This document shows positions 1 to 9,192 of a DNA stretch of 64,000 bases, piece by piece (the first letter of the stretch is position 1; every line of letters begins with the position of its first letter). Source of the DNA: Misgurnus anguillicaudatus (taxonomy: Eukaryota > Chordata > Actinopteri > Cypriniformes > Cobitidae). Under the pieces are notes generated by a model. That model was not told the DNA's origin. It searched no databases and saw only the letters and a program-made list of their open reading frames with translations. The stretch covers positions 32,204,501 to 32,268,500 of the forward strand of contig NC_073358.2 of the NCBI RefSeq assembly GCF_027580225.2. The letters are read 5' to 3'. The translations under genes were made by a program, and so were the position numbers.

Positions 1-868
1 TGATGGTAATAAGGTCTACGGTCGTTGGCCCCGGCGTCCTCCTTCCAAGGGAGAGAATGGATGGTGCGGGGTTCCTCTGACAAGACACACGGCAACCCAC
101 GGCAAATACACAGCACCACTCTATCGTGAAAAAGCTTATAATATGTAAAATCTCACTCACCACACTGCAAGTGCAACACCACGAGGGGAAACGCCCGGTC
201 TCTTCCACTGTGCTTGGGGCTAACGTAGAGGCGGTGGCAAAAACGACCAGACCAGAGTCGCGTTGCGGTGGCTGTATGAAATATATATGCTGCTGGCGGC
301 TCGCCCACCACGCTACTGATAGGGGTAGGGCCGCCTTCCTACTCCTGGAGGACTTCAACAAATCACAACATGCAAGTTTCCGCTAGTTACACTACACCAT
401 GGGCATACTCACAGCGGATAGCCTTTGTGTACGTTGTGCAGTGCGATCAAATCGCTTCTCGTTTTTCTCCGTTCAAATTACTAGTTGGACTGTAGTTCCT
501 TTTTCACCCATAGGGTTGCTCCTTAAATCCAGCCGGTCCACCGTAACTGCAACGAGAGAAGAGGGAAAGAGAGAGAAATATATCCAACCACCACGTCTAG
601 CAACGAGCACAGCTCCGTTCCTCAGCACACACCTCGACCTCCAACTGTCGTCTAACTGTGCTTTTTGTACTTCTCCTTACGCTCCCATTATCCAATTACC
701 CGGCGATCTCGTTAACTAGCCACAGCTGTGCTCAATCCGCTGATTACAGCCTTCGTAACGCTGCCGGATGTCCGGTGTTTCCATTTTTCCGGTCGGGGCG
801 GAAACATCCGGGCGGAACCAACTTCCTCAATTTTTGGTTCCGCCCTGACAAGTCGTCACCCTGTGACA
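1..868 (-). repeat. 3' LTR (partial) of Ty3/gypsy element
   Basis: These 868 bases repeat 7716-8583 almost perfectly; by eye I see two mismatches (A/G at about 239, T/C at 862). In the element's own orientation this is the first part of the 3' LTR. It begins TGTCAC at 868 and abuts the polypurine tract at 869-880. The match runs right to base 1, so the remaining roughly 1.7 kb of this LTR should lie left of the window. The pol stop codon (856-858) lies inside it. Confidence 0.93.
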
Positions 869-3800
869 TCCTCCCCCGCCAATACATTCCAGTCCCTGGA
901 ATGCCTTTGAGTAGTCCACTCACCATAGCGGGAAGGGGGCCGGCCGCGGTTCTCCCGTTGGGAGCGTCTTACAGGGGAGTCAGGTGCAGCGGGCTCGGGC
1001 ACAACCTCAGGTTGTCCTTGTGCGGCCAGGGGTTCGGCTGGCTCTGGTGCTGGTCCTGGCTGCCTCTGGGCGGCCGGGGGGTCAAATGGCTCAGGTGCAA
1101 GATCGGGCTCTCCAGGGGCGACTGGGGGTGGCGCCACCACAGGTAAACCTGGTACTATAGCCCATCCTTCCATCCAGGGGGCTGTCGGTGCCGGCTCCGC
1201 GACTACCTCCTCCGTGACCTCGGGGAAATTTGGACAAGGGCGAATCATATTTCGGTGTACCACCCGCTCCGGGCCGGCCTTTCCTTCCGGCCGGATGGTA
1301 TACACCGGCTGACCCGGTCTCTGCTGCCTACAGACTACGTACGGGATGGCCTCCCAACGGTCGCTCAGCTTTCCTTTGCCTTGCCGCCGGTTATCTCGTA
1401 CCAGGACTCTCTCTCCTGGCAGCAAGGGGGCTTCCCGGGCTGTTCGGTCGTACAACCGCTTGTTCTTTTCTCCGGTGGCCCGTATTTTCTGGGATACCTG
1501 CTCGTAGGCAAAGTGCAGCCGTTGGTGGTGGCGCCCTACCCACTCAGTCACACTTCCTTCCTCCTGGCTCGCGGCTGCTCCCAGGACCAGGTCCGTCGGC
1601 ATCCGCACATGCCTACCGAACATCAGATAAGTGGGGGCATACCCCGTCGTGCTATGAATGCTGTTGTTATAAGCTTGTAAGAGGTTCGGTAGAGCACTCA
1701 CCCAATCACTCTGCTTGCGTTGATCCAAGGTCCCTAAGAGCCCCAGCAGGGTTTGATTAAACCTCTCGCAGCAGCCGTTTCCTTGAGGGTGGTAGGACGT
1801 CGTATGGGTCTTCGTGCACCCATACAGCTGGCATAATTCCCGGATCACCTTTGATTCGAAGTTTGCCCCTTGGTCTGAGTGTAAGAACTCTGGACATCCA
1901 AATGTTTGGAAGACGTGCCGCCATAAAGCCGTTGCGGTGGTACTTGCCGTCTGATCGAGGGTGGGGATTGCCCATGCATATTTCGTAAACAGGTCGGTGA
2001 TTACTAAGATGTTCGGATAACGGTCCTGTGGCCGGCCCAGGGTCAGGAAATCCATCGCCATGATGTGAAGGGGGGCTTTGGCACATATGGGTATCATCGG
2101 TGCTCGGGCCTCTCGTCGAGACTTGAATAACGTGCACCTGGGGCAAGCTTGGACCAAGCTACGCACTGATGCTTCCAGTCCCGGCCAATAGAAGAACCTG
2201 CGTAGCAGTGATACGGTCCGTTCTTGTCCCTGGTGTCCCAATTGGTCATGGTAGGCAGACACCAGGGCTGCTGTTTGCTCGGCGGGCACCACGATCTGGC
2301 GTACCTCCTCGCCCAGCTTCGGATCACTTACTTTTCGGCAAAGTACCCCCTCCTGTATCTCCAGCTTGTCCCACTGTCCCAGCAGTCTCTTCCCCGTCTC
2401 TGTCTGGGTCAGCCTCTCGGACGACGTTGGTCGCCGGCCTCGCTCTACCCACATCCTCACCTGCCATAAATCTTGATCCTGGGCCTGTCTTTCCTTCCAC
2501 CGGCAGGGGTCCCAACCCCAGCTCCCGGGTACCGCCTCCTGCTGGCCTCCTGGTGCTTCCACAACCCCTATCAGGTAGCCTTCCTCCTGGCTTTCCTCTT
2601 CGTGGCCATCACAGCCACCGGGGCCGTCCACCTCTGGCAATCGGGACAGGACATCCGCGTTCGTGTGTTCCCGACCGGGCCGATACAGTAGTTGGTAATT
2701 GAAGTTGGCAAGTTGTGCCACCCAGCGCTGCTCCACCGCCCCCAACTTCGCTGTCTGTAAATGAACCAGAGGGTTATTGTCTGTAATCACCGTCACCTTA
2801 GCACCCCAGAGGTAGTCCTTGAACTTCTCGGTCAGGGCCCATTTCAGGGCCAACAGCTCCAACTTGAATGAGCTGTAGTTCGCGTCGTTCCTCTCCGCTG
2901 GGTGGAGGCTTCGGCTTGCGTAGGCGATCACCCGTTCCGTACCCGCTTGTCGTTGGGCCAAGACTGCTCCCAGCCCCAGGTTGCTAGCGTCTGTATACAA
3001 AAGAAATGGCTGGGTAAAGTCTGCATAGGCCAAGATAGGAGCCTGTAGCAACTCCTGTTTTAACCTCTGAAATGCCCCTTCACAGGACTCGTCCCAATCA
3101 ATAGAGGGTGACCCCCGCCCCCGGTTTCGCCCTGTGCCGACCAGTAGCTGGTTAAGGGGTTTGGCAATCTTTGAGAAATCTTTTATAAACCGTCTGTAGT
3201 ATCCCACAAATCCCAGAAATGACCGCACTTGCCTCACAGTCTTTGGTGCACTCCAGTCTCTCACCGCGGAGACCTTCCCAGGGTCTACGGCCACCCCAGC
3301 AGCGCTGACCACATGGCCCAGGAACTGGACTTTCCGCCGCAACAGATGGCACTTGTCGGGTTGTAACTTCAGCCCATATTTCTCCATCGCCTGGAAAACC
3401 TCTTCGAGGTGTCGGAGGTGTGAATCGAAATCTGGGGAATACACAATTACATCATCCAAATATACCAAGACTGACTCCATTAACTGACCTCCAAGACAGC
3501 GCTGCATGAGGCGTTGGAACGTGGCCGGAGCGTTACAGAGCCCGAAGGGCATCCGTTCCCACTGGAATAGTCCGAACGGGGTCGTAAAGGCGGTCTTCTC
3601 TCTATCGGCCTCGGCCACTGGCACCTGCCAATATCCACTGGCCAGATCCAAGGTGGAGTACCAAGCGGATCGTGTGAGACCGGCAAGGGAGTCTTCAATC
3701 CGGGGCAAGGGAAACGCGTCTTTCTTGGTCACCAGGTTAAGCTTCCGATAGTCCACGCAAAACCTCCAAGCTCCTGACTTTTTCTGCACAAGTACGATGG

Positions 3801-5052
3801 GGGCTGCCCAGGGGCTACTGCTTTCCCGGACGACTCCTCGCTCCAGCATGCCCTGCAGTAGCGAGCGTACCTCTGCATACAAGGTGGGTGGGATCGGCCG
3901 GTACCTCTCTCTACTGGGCCCTGCATCTCCAGTCGGTATATGGTGTTCTACCACTTTCGTACACCCATAATCTTCCTCGTGTCTTGCGAATACATGTTGC
4001 CATCTCTGAAGGAGGGCTTGGAGTCTTTGTGTCTGCGCCTGTTCCAACTCTTCCCCTTGCAGGGACTCGCCTGCCAAGTGCTTCGGCACGTCCCTCCTTC
4101 TGTTGTTCGGAGGGGCTTCCATCTGGGTCAGGGCCACCTCGATGACATTGGGGCACACCTGACGGAACCTAACGTCCCTCTCCTCTCTCACCTGGTGGGG
4201 CGCGACCCCCGTTAATCGGGCCAGCCGCTGGTGTCGGTGTAAGTATACTGGGTAGGGGTGGTCGTTTCGGACCTTCACAGGGACCCTCCCCCGACGGACC
4301 GCCGCTAGGCCTCGGGCTACTTCCACTTGGGGGCAATCGGCGTGAGGTTCAACCAACACCCATTCTTCGGGGCCAACTCCTCGGGGGGCTACTCTCACCC
4401 ACACCATGGCCTCACTCCTAGGGGGAATCGACAGAGCGAATCGACACATCACCCTTCCTACCTCTTCCCGGCCTCTGCGGACCTGGGTCATCTGGACCCG
4501 ACGACAGTCGGCTACTACTTGCTCCCATAGGGGCCTCTCGACAGGGGGGATCCTAGGGCCGGGCTTAGCCCGAAATAACTCTTCCCAGCATTCGGAGAGG
4601 ACGTTCATCCCTAACAGGGCTCGATGGGCACCCAGACATCTGTCCTCCACGATAATCACTCCTTTTTGGGGAACTATCACCCCATGAACTTCTAAGTCCG
4701 TCAACCGATAGCCAATATAAGGGATCTCTAGGCCGTTGGCGCCCCGCAACGTCAGCCAGGGGGCCTCCCCTCCTCGGGCACTCTGCTTCCCAAATACTTC
4801 CTGCGAGAGACTTTCCGCAAACAATGTCACTTGCGAGCCCGTATCTACTAGGCACTGTATTGTCTTGCCACATACCTTCACCTCCGCCACAGGGCTGTGT
4901 CCAACCATCTGGTCTCTAGCATCCTCGCGTCTTCCAGGGTCTTCTCTGGGGGTCCCGGCCACACGACCCACTGTGGCCGGTCGCCTTAAAAACCCCCTTC
5001 TGATGCCCTGCGAGGCCCACACTGGCGACTGTAATGCCCCGGTTCTCCACAC
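856..5052 (-). CDS. pol: Pol polyprotein of Ty3/gypsy element (protease, RT, RNase H, integrase)
   Basis: Uninterrupted frame of 1398 codons. Counting from 5052: aspartic protease active site DTG at 70-72; reverse transcriptase with the YLDD box at 531-534; RNase H beginning with TDAS near 687; integrase zinc-binding HHCC (H935, H940, C970, C973) and catalytic D1001, D1060, E1096 with exactly 35 residues between the last two. A basic GPY/F-like segment and a proline/alanine/glutamate-rich tail follow. The first ~20 codons are gag in another frame. True translation is probably by -1 frameshift at 4989-4995, so no independent start codon is claimed. The stop lies inside the 3' LTR. All catalytic residues I can check are present. 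Confidence 0.95.
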   Translation of the reverse strand: MWRTGALQSPVWASQGIRRGFLRRPATVGRVAGTPREDPGRREDARDQMVGHSPVAEVKVCGKTIQCLVDTGSQVTLFAESLSQEVFGKQSARGGEAPWLTLRGANGLEIPYIGYRLTDLEVHGVIVPQKGVIIVEDRCLGAHRALLGMNVLSECWEELFRAKPGPRIPPVERPLWEQVVADCRRVQMTQVRRGREEVGRVMCRFALSIPPRSEAMVWVRVAPRGVGPEEWVLVEPHADCPQVEVARGLAAVRRGRVPVKVRNDHPYPVYLHRHQRLARLTGVAPHQVREERDVRFRQVCPNVIEVALTQMEAPPNNRRRDVPKHLAGESLQGEELEQAQTQRLQALLQRWQHVFARHEEDYGCTKVVEHHIPTGDAGPSRERYRPIPPTLYAEVRSLLQGMLERGVVRESSSPWAAPIVLVQKKSGAWRFCVDYRKLNLVTKKDAFPLPRIEDSLAGLTRSAWYSTLDLASGYWQVPVAEADREKTAFTTPFGLFQWERMPFGLCNAPATFQRLMQRCLGGQLMESVLVYLDDVIVYSPDFDSHLRHLEEVFQAMEKYGLKLQPDKCHLLRRKVQFLGHVVSAAGVAVDPGKVSAVRDWSAPKTVRQVRSFLGFVGYYRRFIKDFSKIAKPLNQLLVGTGRNRGRGSPSIDWDESCEGAFQRLKQELLQAPILAYADFTQPFLLYTDASNLGLGAVLAQRQAGTERVIAYASRSLHPAERNDANYSSFKLELLALKWALTEKFKDYLWGAKVTVITDNNPLVHLQTAKLGAVEQRWVAQLANFNYQLLYRPGREHTNADVLSRLPEVDGPGGCDGHEEESQEEGYLIGVVEAPGGQQEAVPGSWGWDPCRWKERQAQDQDLWQVRMWVERGRRPTSSERLTQTETGKRLLGQWDKLEIQEGVLCRKVSDPKLGEEVRQIVVPAEQTAALVSAYHDQLGHQGQERTVSLLRRFFYWPGLEASVRSLVQACPRCTLFKSRREARAPMIPICAKAPLHIMAMDFLTLGRPQDRYPNILVITDLFTKYAWAIPTLDQTASTTATALWRHVFQTFGCPEFLHSDQGANFESKVIRELCQLYGCTKTHTTSYHPQGNGCCERFNQTLLGLLGTLDQRKQSDWVSALPNLLQAYNNSIHSTTGYAPTYLMFGRHVRMPTDLVLGAAASQEEGSVTEWVGRHHQRLHFAYEQVSQKIRATGEKNKRLYDRTAREAPLLPGERVLVRDNRRQGKGKLSDRWEAIPYVVCRQQRPGQPVYTIRPEGKAGPERVVHRNMIRPCPNFPEVTEEVVAEPAPTAPWMEGWAIVPGLPVVAPPPVAPGEPDLAPEPFDPPAAQRQPGPAPEPAEPLAAQGQPEVVPEPAAPDSPVRRSQRENRGRPPSRYGEWTTQRHSRDWNVLAGEDVTG
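869..880 (-). other. polypurine tract (plus-strand primer) of the retrotransposon
   Basis: Minus strand reads GGCGGGGGAGGA directly before the TGTCAC that opens the 3' LTR. Position and composition are those of the plus-strand priming tract of LTR elements. The tract is also coding: pol reads through it and stops 12 bases into the LTR. Confidence 0.85.
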
Positions 5053-5924
5053 CGATTACAGATTGGCCGCCCTTGGTCATCCCACTCAAAGCGGGGCCGG
5101 TTCAAACGATTCGGGCGTCCCGGTGGCTCTCGGCCCCTCTCAGATAAGACTAGCGACGGGGGTGCCCGCATGGGAAAGTCCCGCGCCCTACTTTGGGGAA
5201 GTTCCCGCAAGAGGGTCTTAGATAGCTCCGACATCTGCTCTGGGACATCTTTCAACAATTCCACCCGCAGGGCTTGTTTCCAGTCTGCGTGTTCAGGTGG
5301 CGCCGCTGTGTTTCCACTTACGGCTGCACATACGGGGGCTTCGGTTACTTCGGCCTCGTCCCCCTCCAGGGCTAGCGCCTCCTTCTTTAGATCTTCGAAG
5401 GTCAGCCCGGGGTCCCTCCGGAACTGGACCCTCAGGCTTTGTCTCACGGGGCCTTCTTTCATCCCCAGGAGGAACTGGTCGCGTAACAAGGCTTCTCCAT
5501 CTCCTAGCCCATGGTCTCGTCGGGCTTGCAGGCGAGTGAACTGCTCCCGCAGCCTGAGGGCAAAAGCTCGAATAGGTTGTCGGGGGCCTGGTTTGCAATT
5601 GAAAAATTGTGAGCGGAGGACAGCTACGGGGGTATGGTCACCATATTGTTCAGTGAGGAACTGGAACACAGTCTGGGCGGTGGCTCTAATCGCTTCGGGG
5701 GCGGCTTGTACTTCTCGCCGTGCTTCTCCTTCTAAGGAGTTTAACACAAATTGAAGCCGCTGGGCGGCGCTAAGGCCCTGCAGGTCGGCCAAGTACTCCA
5801 GCTGGGCCTTCCATTCGGTCAGGCGTACCTCCGACTCGGCTCCTCCGTATCTCTGGACCCATGGACTGCCCATGATAACGGGTGTGGCACGGGGTGGGGC
5901 CGCTGGCCCCGCGTTGTCAGTCAT
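4986..5924 (-). CDS. gag: Gag of Ty3/gypsy element
   Basis: 312 codons from the ATG at 5924. The frame is open seven codons further up, but only with a TTG start. The central part is the alpha-helical capsid type of Ty3/gypsy Gag proteins, with the conserved QYGD and FALRLREQF segments. The C-terminus carries one CCHC zinc knuckle, C289-x2-C292-x4-H297-x4-C302, for packaging element RNA. The protein ends 10 residues later at TAA 4986-4988. The start lies only about 33 bases past the primer site, so the untranslated leader outside the LTR is very short. Role: forms the cytoplasmic virus-like particle. Intact. Confidence 0.9.
   Translation of the reverse strand: MTDNAGPAAPPRATPVIMGSPWVQRYGGAESEVRLTEWKAQLEYLADLQGLSAAQRLQFVLNSLEGEARREVQAAPEAIRATAQTVFQFLTEQYGDHTPVAVLRSQFFNCKPGPRQPIRAFALRLREQFTRLQARRDHGLGDGEALLRDQFLLGMKEGPVRQSLRVQFRRDPGLTFEDLKKEALALEGDEAEVTEAPVCAAVSGNTAAPPEHADWKQALRVELLKDVPEQMSELSKTLLRELPQSRARDFPMRAPPSLVLSERGREPPGRPNRLNRPRFEWDDQGRPICNRCGEPGHYSRQCGPRRASEGGF
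4989..4995 (-). promoter_or_regulatory. probable -1 ribosomal frameshift site between gag and pol
   Basis: The minus strand reads G GGT TTT in the gag frame, fitting the X XXY YYZ slippery pattern, and is followed at once by the gag stop TAA. Pol is in the -1 frame, and that frame is open from here through the protease. I did not work out a downstream pseudoknot. Confidence 0.75.
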
Positions 5925-5956
5925 TGGGTGACCTTGGTTACTCAACTCGAGGTGGG

Positions 5957-5974
5957 ATCCTGCCGACTACGCCA
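5957..5974 (-). other. primer-binding site, complementary to tRNA-Ser 3' end
   Basis: Plus strand is ATCCTGCCGACTACGCCA, which is the 3' end of a vertebrate tRNA-Ser acceptor/T-arm plus CCA as I recall it, so the minus strand is a full 18-nt primer site starting TGG. It lies five bases from TGTCAC at 5980, which fixes the inner edge of the 5' LTR. Confidence 0.85.
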
Positions 5975-6110
5975 AAATCTGTCACCACTAGGGGCTGGCT
6001 GTGTTTGGCTAAAGCCACGCCCCTTCTCAACTCCCACCTCGAGGAGGTCCCCAAAGCCGACCCAATGACCAGACAAACACGGAAACCGGTAAGTAAAATT
6101 TAAAACAAGC

Positions 6111-6116
6111 TTTATT
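6111..6116 (-). terminator. LTR polyadenylation signal AATAAA
   Basis: AATAAA on the minus strand, about 130 bases before the inner LTR edge, where the R/U5 border would be expected. Confidence 0.6.
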
Positions 6117-6417
6117 GAAATCTTAAATACTTAAAAGGATGGGGGGGGATTTCGGGGAAAGGGGAATTTTAAAACTAATGGCTTCTTCTACTCCCTCCAG
6201 GGAGACTACAGCCACGGGTGACAGGGATGGGAAAACGGGGGTGCCAACCACCATCAACGGGGGAAAAAGGGAAACGTCAGGCTCCCGCCTGGACCCTGCT
6301 GGCCGTGGCGCCCTCCTTCTTCTCTTCCTGGAGGCAGACAACTTCTGGTGTGGCTGTTAGGGGTTTCTCCACTGTCCGTGCCCAATGGCCTACTCTCGCC
6401 TTCTTCTCTTTCCACAG

Positions 6418-7236
6418 GCGGCCACTAGGACAACAAAGACACTGTTACTGACTTTGAAAGGGGTCTCACCGGCTCCCTGCTTACAGCTTCCTGGGTAAGT
6501 ATCACGTTCACCGTCGATTTCTCAATGACTCACTCTTGTCTTCTTCTCTCTCTCCACAGGTGATCGCTAGGACACAGAAACACTGTTATTGGCCTTTGAA
6601 TGGTTCTCACCAGCTCCGCTGCTTGCAGCTCTCTGGGTACGTATCACGTTCACCGTCGGCTCTTTACTGACTCTCTCTCGTTTTCCTTTCTCTCTCCACA
6701 GGTGATCGCTAGGACACAGAAACACTGTTATTGGTCTTTGAATGGTTCTCACCAGCTCCGCTGCTTACAGCTCTCGGGGTAAGTATCACGTTCACAGTCG
6801 GCTCTTTACTGACTCTCTCTCGTTTTCCTTTCTCTCTCCACAGGTGATCGCTAGGACACAGAAACACTGTTATTGGTCTTTGAATGGTTCTCACCAGCTC
6901 CGCTGCTTACAGCTCTCGGGGTAAGTATCACGTTCACAGTCGGCTCTTTACTGACTCTCTCTCGTTTTCCTTTCTCTCTCCACAGGTGGTCGCTAGGACA
7001 CAGAAACACTGTTATTGGTCTTTGAATGGTTCTCACCAGCTCCGCTGCTTACAGCTCTCGGGGTAAGTATCACGTTCACAGTCGGCTCTTTACTGACTCT
7101 CTCTCGTTTTCCTTTCTCTCTCCACAGGTGATCGCTAGGACACAGAAACACTGTTATTGGTCTTTGAAGGGTTCTCACCAGCTCCGCTGCTTACAGCTCT
7201 CGGGGTAAGTATCACGTTCGCAGTCGGCTCTTTACT
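6418..7236. repeat. 142-bp tandem array inside the LTR (six units, last partial)
   Basis: Units start at 6418 (diverged), 6560, 6702, 6844, 6986 and 7128 (partial). The inner units are nearly identical. On the plus strand each unit holds a pyrimidine tract ending CTCCACAG, a 77-base segment, then GGGTAAGTATCAC and a 65-base spacer. That arrangement imitates splice acceptor, short exon and splice donor. A further eroded unit may lie just before 6418. Confidence 0.9.
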
Positions 7237-7240
7237 GTTG

Positions 7241-7676
7241 GTCAGCAGGGGGGCGAAGGCCACACACCACCTCGCCGGGTCGAGCGCCGCCCTATCCCCA
7301 CGGTCCGTGGGCCGATCGAATTCCGGATAGGGGCGCCCTTTCGTAGAGACCACGGGGGTAGCGGACCCGTTCGCCTCCGACTCTGCGATGACACAAACAC
7401 AGGTAAGCTTATACCACAATTGCTTTTACTATGTTACTCACGGTCGTTCCTTCTGTAGGTCAGCAGGGGGGCGAAGGTCACACACCACCTCGCCGGGTCG
7501 AGCGCTGCCTTATCGCCACTGTCCGTAGGCTGATCAAATCCCAGATAAGGGCGCCCTTTCGTAGGGACCCGGGGGCAGCGGACCCGTTCGCCTCCAACTC
7601 TGCGATGACACACACACAGGTAAGTTTACACCACAATTGCTTTCACTATAATACTCACAGTCCTCCACAGTACTTG
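7241..7676. repeat. 218-bp direct repeat, two units, inside the LTR
   Basis: Units 7241-7458 and 7459-7676 both start GTCAGCAGGGGGGCGAAGG and share most bases. On the plus strand both contain CACAG/GTAAG, and the second is preceded by TTCTGTAG, so exon-like signals continue from the 142-bp array. Confidence 0.88.
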
Positions 7677-8583
7677 GCCTGCGTCTCTTCACTCTCTTGA
7701 ACAGCACACCGCGTATGATGGTAATAAGGTCTACGGTCGTTGGCCCCGGCGTCCTCCTTCCAAGGGAGAGAATGGATGGTGCGGGGTTCCTCTGACAAGA
7801 CACACGGCAACCCACGGCAAATACACAGCACCACTCTATCGTGAAAAAGCTTATAATATGTAAAATCTCACTCACCACACTGCAAGTGCAACACCACGAG
7901 GGGAAACGCCCGGTCTCTTCCACTGTGCTTGGGGCTAACGTAGAGGCGGTGGCAGAAACGACCAGACCAGAGTCGCGTTGCGGTGGCTGTATGAAATATA
8001 TATGCTGCTGGCGGCTCGCCCACCACGCTACTGATAGGGGTAGGGCCGCCTTCCTACTCCTGGAGGACTTCAACAAATCACAACATGCAAGTTTCCGCTA
8101 GTTACACTACACCATGGGCATACTCACAGCGGATAGCCTTTGTGTACGTTGTGCAGTGCGATCAAATCGCTTCTCGTTTTTCTCCGTTCAAATTACTAGT
8201 TGGACTGTAGTTCCTTTTTCACCCATAGGGTTGCTCCTTAAATCCAGCCGGTCCACCGTAACTGCAACGAGAGAAGAGGGAAAGAGAGAGAAATATATCC
8301 AACCACCACGTCTAGCAACGAGCACAGCTCCGTTCCTCAGCACACACCTCGACCTCCAACTGTCGTCTAACTGTGCTTTTTGTACTTCTCCTTACGCTCC
8401 CATTATCCAATTACCCGGCGATCTCGTTAACTAGCCACAGCTGTGCTCAATCCGCTGATTACAGCCTTCGTAACGCTGCCGGATGTCCGGTGTTTCCATT
8501 TTTCCGGTCGGGGCGGAAACATCCGGGCGGAACCAACTTCCTCAATTTTTGGTTCCGCCCTGACAAGTCGTCACCCCGTGACA

Positions 8584-8980
8584 TGAACATAGGCTTATTT
8601 GATGTGATGTTTACTAAGATAGGGGTATAAAAATGGCCAGAGTGTCCATTAGGCTACATTATTCAATCAGGAGTGGTACAATTTATTGTTAATGGAATTG
8701 CATAATAGCCATTTCACAGAGGACTTCACATTATATGTATTAGGATTCAAGTACAATTAAACAATTTGGACGAGAAAAGATAAAGAACGAACAAGACATA
8801 TTGTAGGACATGACTGGGTAAGTAGGAGACTGAGACTGATTGCAAGTTGATGCATTCGGTTACAATGTGGACAGGACGGCATTATTCACTATTAAAACGA
8901 ATGTGTTAAAATAACACATCTTGTGTCTAGTTAATGACAACACATGTTATTTTGGAACAGCACAGTTTGTGTTGTTTTAA
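8584..8980. repeat. AT-rich DNA, left part of an interrupted outer repeat
   Basis: No gene seen. From about 8895 the sequence is rich in AACACAT/ATGTGTT motifs that resume at 10,806-10,915 after a large insertion. This suggests an outer AT-rich element split by the TTAA element at 8981. Bases 8584-8890 show nothing I recognise. Confidence 0.45.
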
Positions 8981-9192
8981 AGGTGCAGTGTGTAATTTTT
9001 AGAAGGATCTTTTCACAGAAATGCAAAATAATATATAAAACTATATTATCAAGGGTGTATAAAGACCTTTTATAATGAACCGTTATGTGTTTATTATCTT
9101 AGAACGAGACCTTTTTATCTACATACACCGAGGGTCCCCTTACATGGAAGTGGCCATTTTGTGCTGCCATTTTTCTACAGAAGCCCTTAAAG

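Larger units (their letters stand above)
1..8583 (-). mobile_element. Ty3/gypsy LTR retrotransposon, apparently intact, left end cut by window
   Basis: In transcription order (minus strand) it has a 5' LTR 8583-5980, primer site 5974-5957, gag 5924-4986, pol 5052-856, polypurine tract 880-869 and a partial 3' LTR 868-1. The pol order protease, RT, RNase H, integrase is that of Metaviridae (Ty3/gypsy). Both reading frames are open end to end and the two LTR copies are nearly identical, which indicates a recent insertion. A full element would be about 10.3 kb. The five bases after the right LTR (8584-8588, TGAAC) are the expected target duplication; the partner copy is outside the window. I see no envelope-like frame. 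Assignment to a named family is not attempted. Confidence 0.95.
5980..8583 (-). repeat. 5' LTR, complete (about 2.6 kb)
   Basis: On the minus strand it starts TGTCAC (8583) and ends GTGACA (5980), a perfect short inverted terminal repeat with TG...CA ends. The inner edge is set by the primer site 5 bases away; the outer edge by the end of identity with 1-868. An AATAAA signal lies at 6116-6111 near the downstream end, as expected for the R/U5 part. About 1.26 kb of its middle is tandem repeat (6418-7676). TATA-like runs occur on the minus strand near 7990-8003 and 7850-7858, but I cannot choose a start site. Confidence 0.88.

Noticed and set aside
1..868. Taking the LTR as a complete 868-bp unit starting TG at base 1
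   Set aside because: The inner flank of the right-hand copy (7701-7715) has no primer site, whereas a perfect tRNA-Ser site with proper LTR ends lies at 5957-5985. The match stops at base 1 only because the window does.
1757..4873. Numerous open frames of 60-180 codons on both strands across pol
   Set aside because: Shadows of the GC-rich pol coding sequence; none has its own domains.
6567..7419. Series of about 60-residue open frames on both strands
   Set aside because: They recur at exactly 142-base intervals because of the tandem array, and no domain or start context supports translation.
6418..7676. CRISPR-like array
   Set aside because: Head-to-tail 142- and 218-bp units without unique spacers, inside an LTR of a vertebrate retrotransposon; ordinary tandem repeats.
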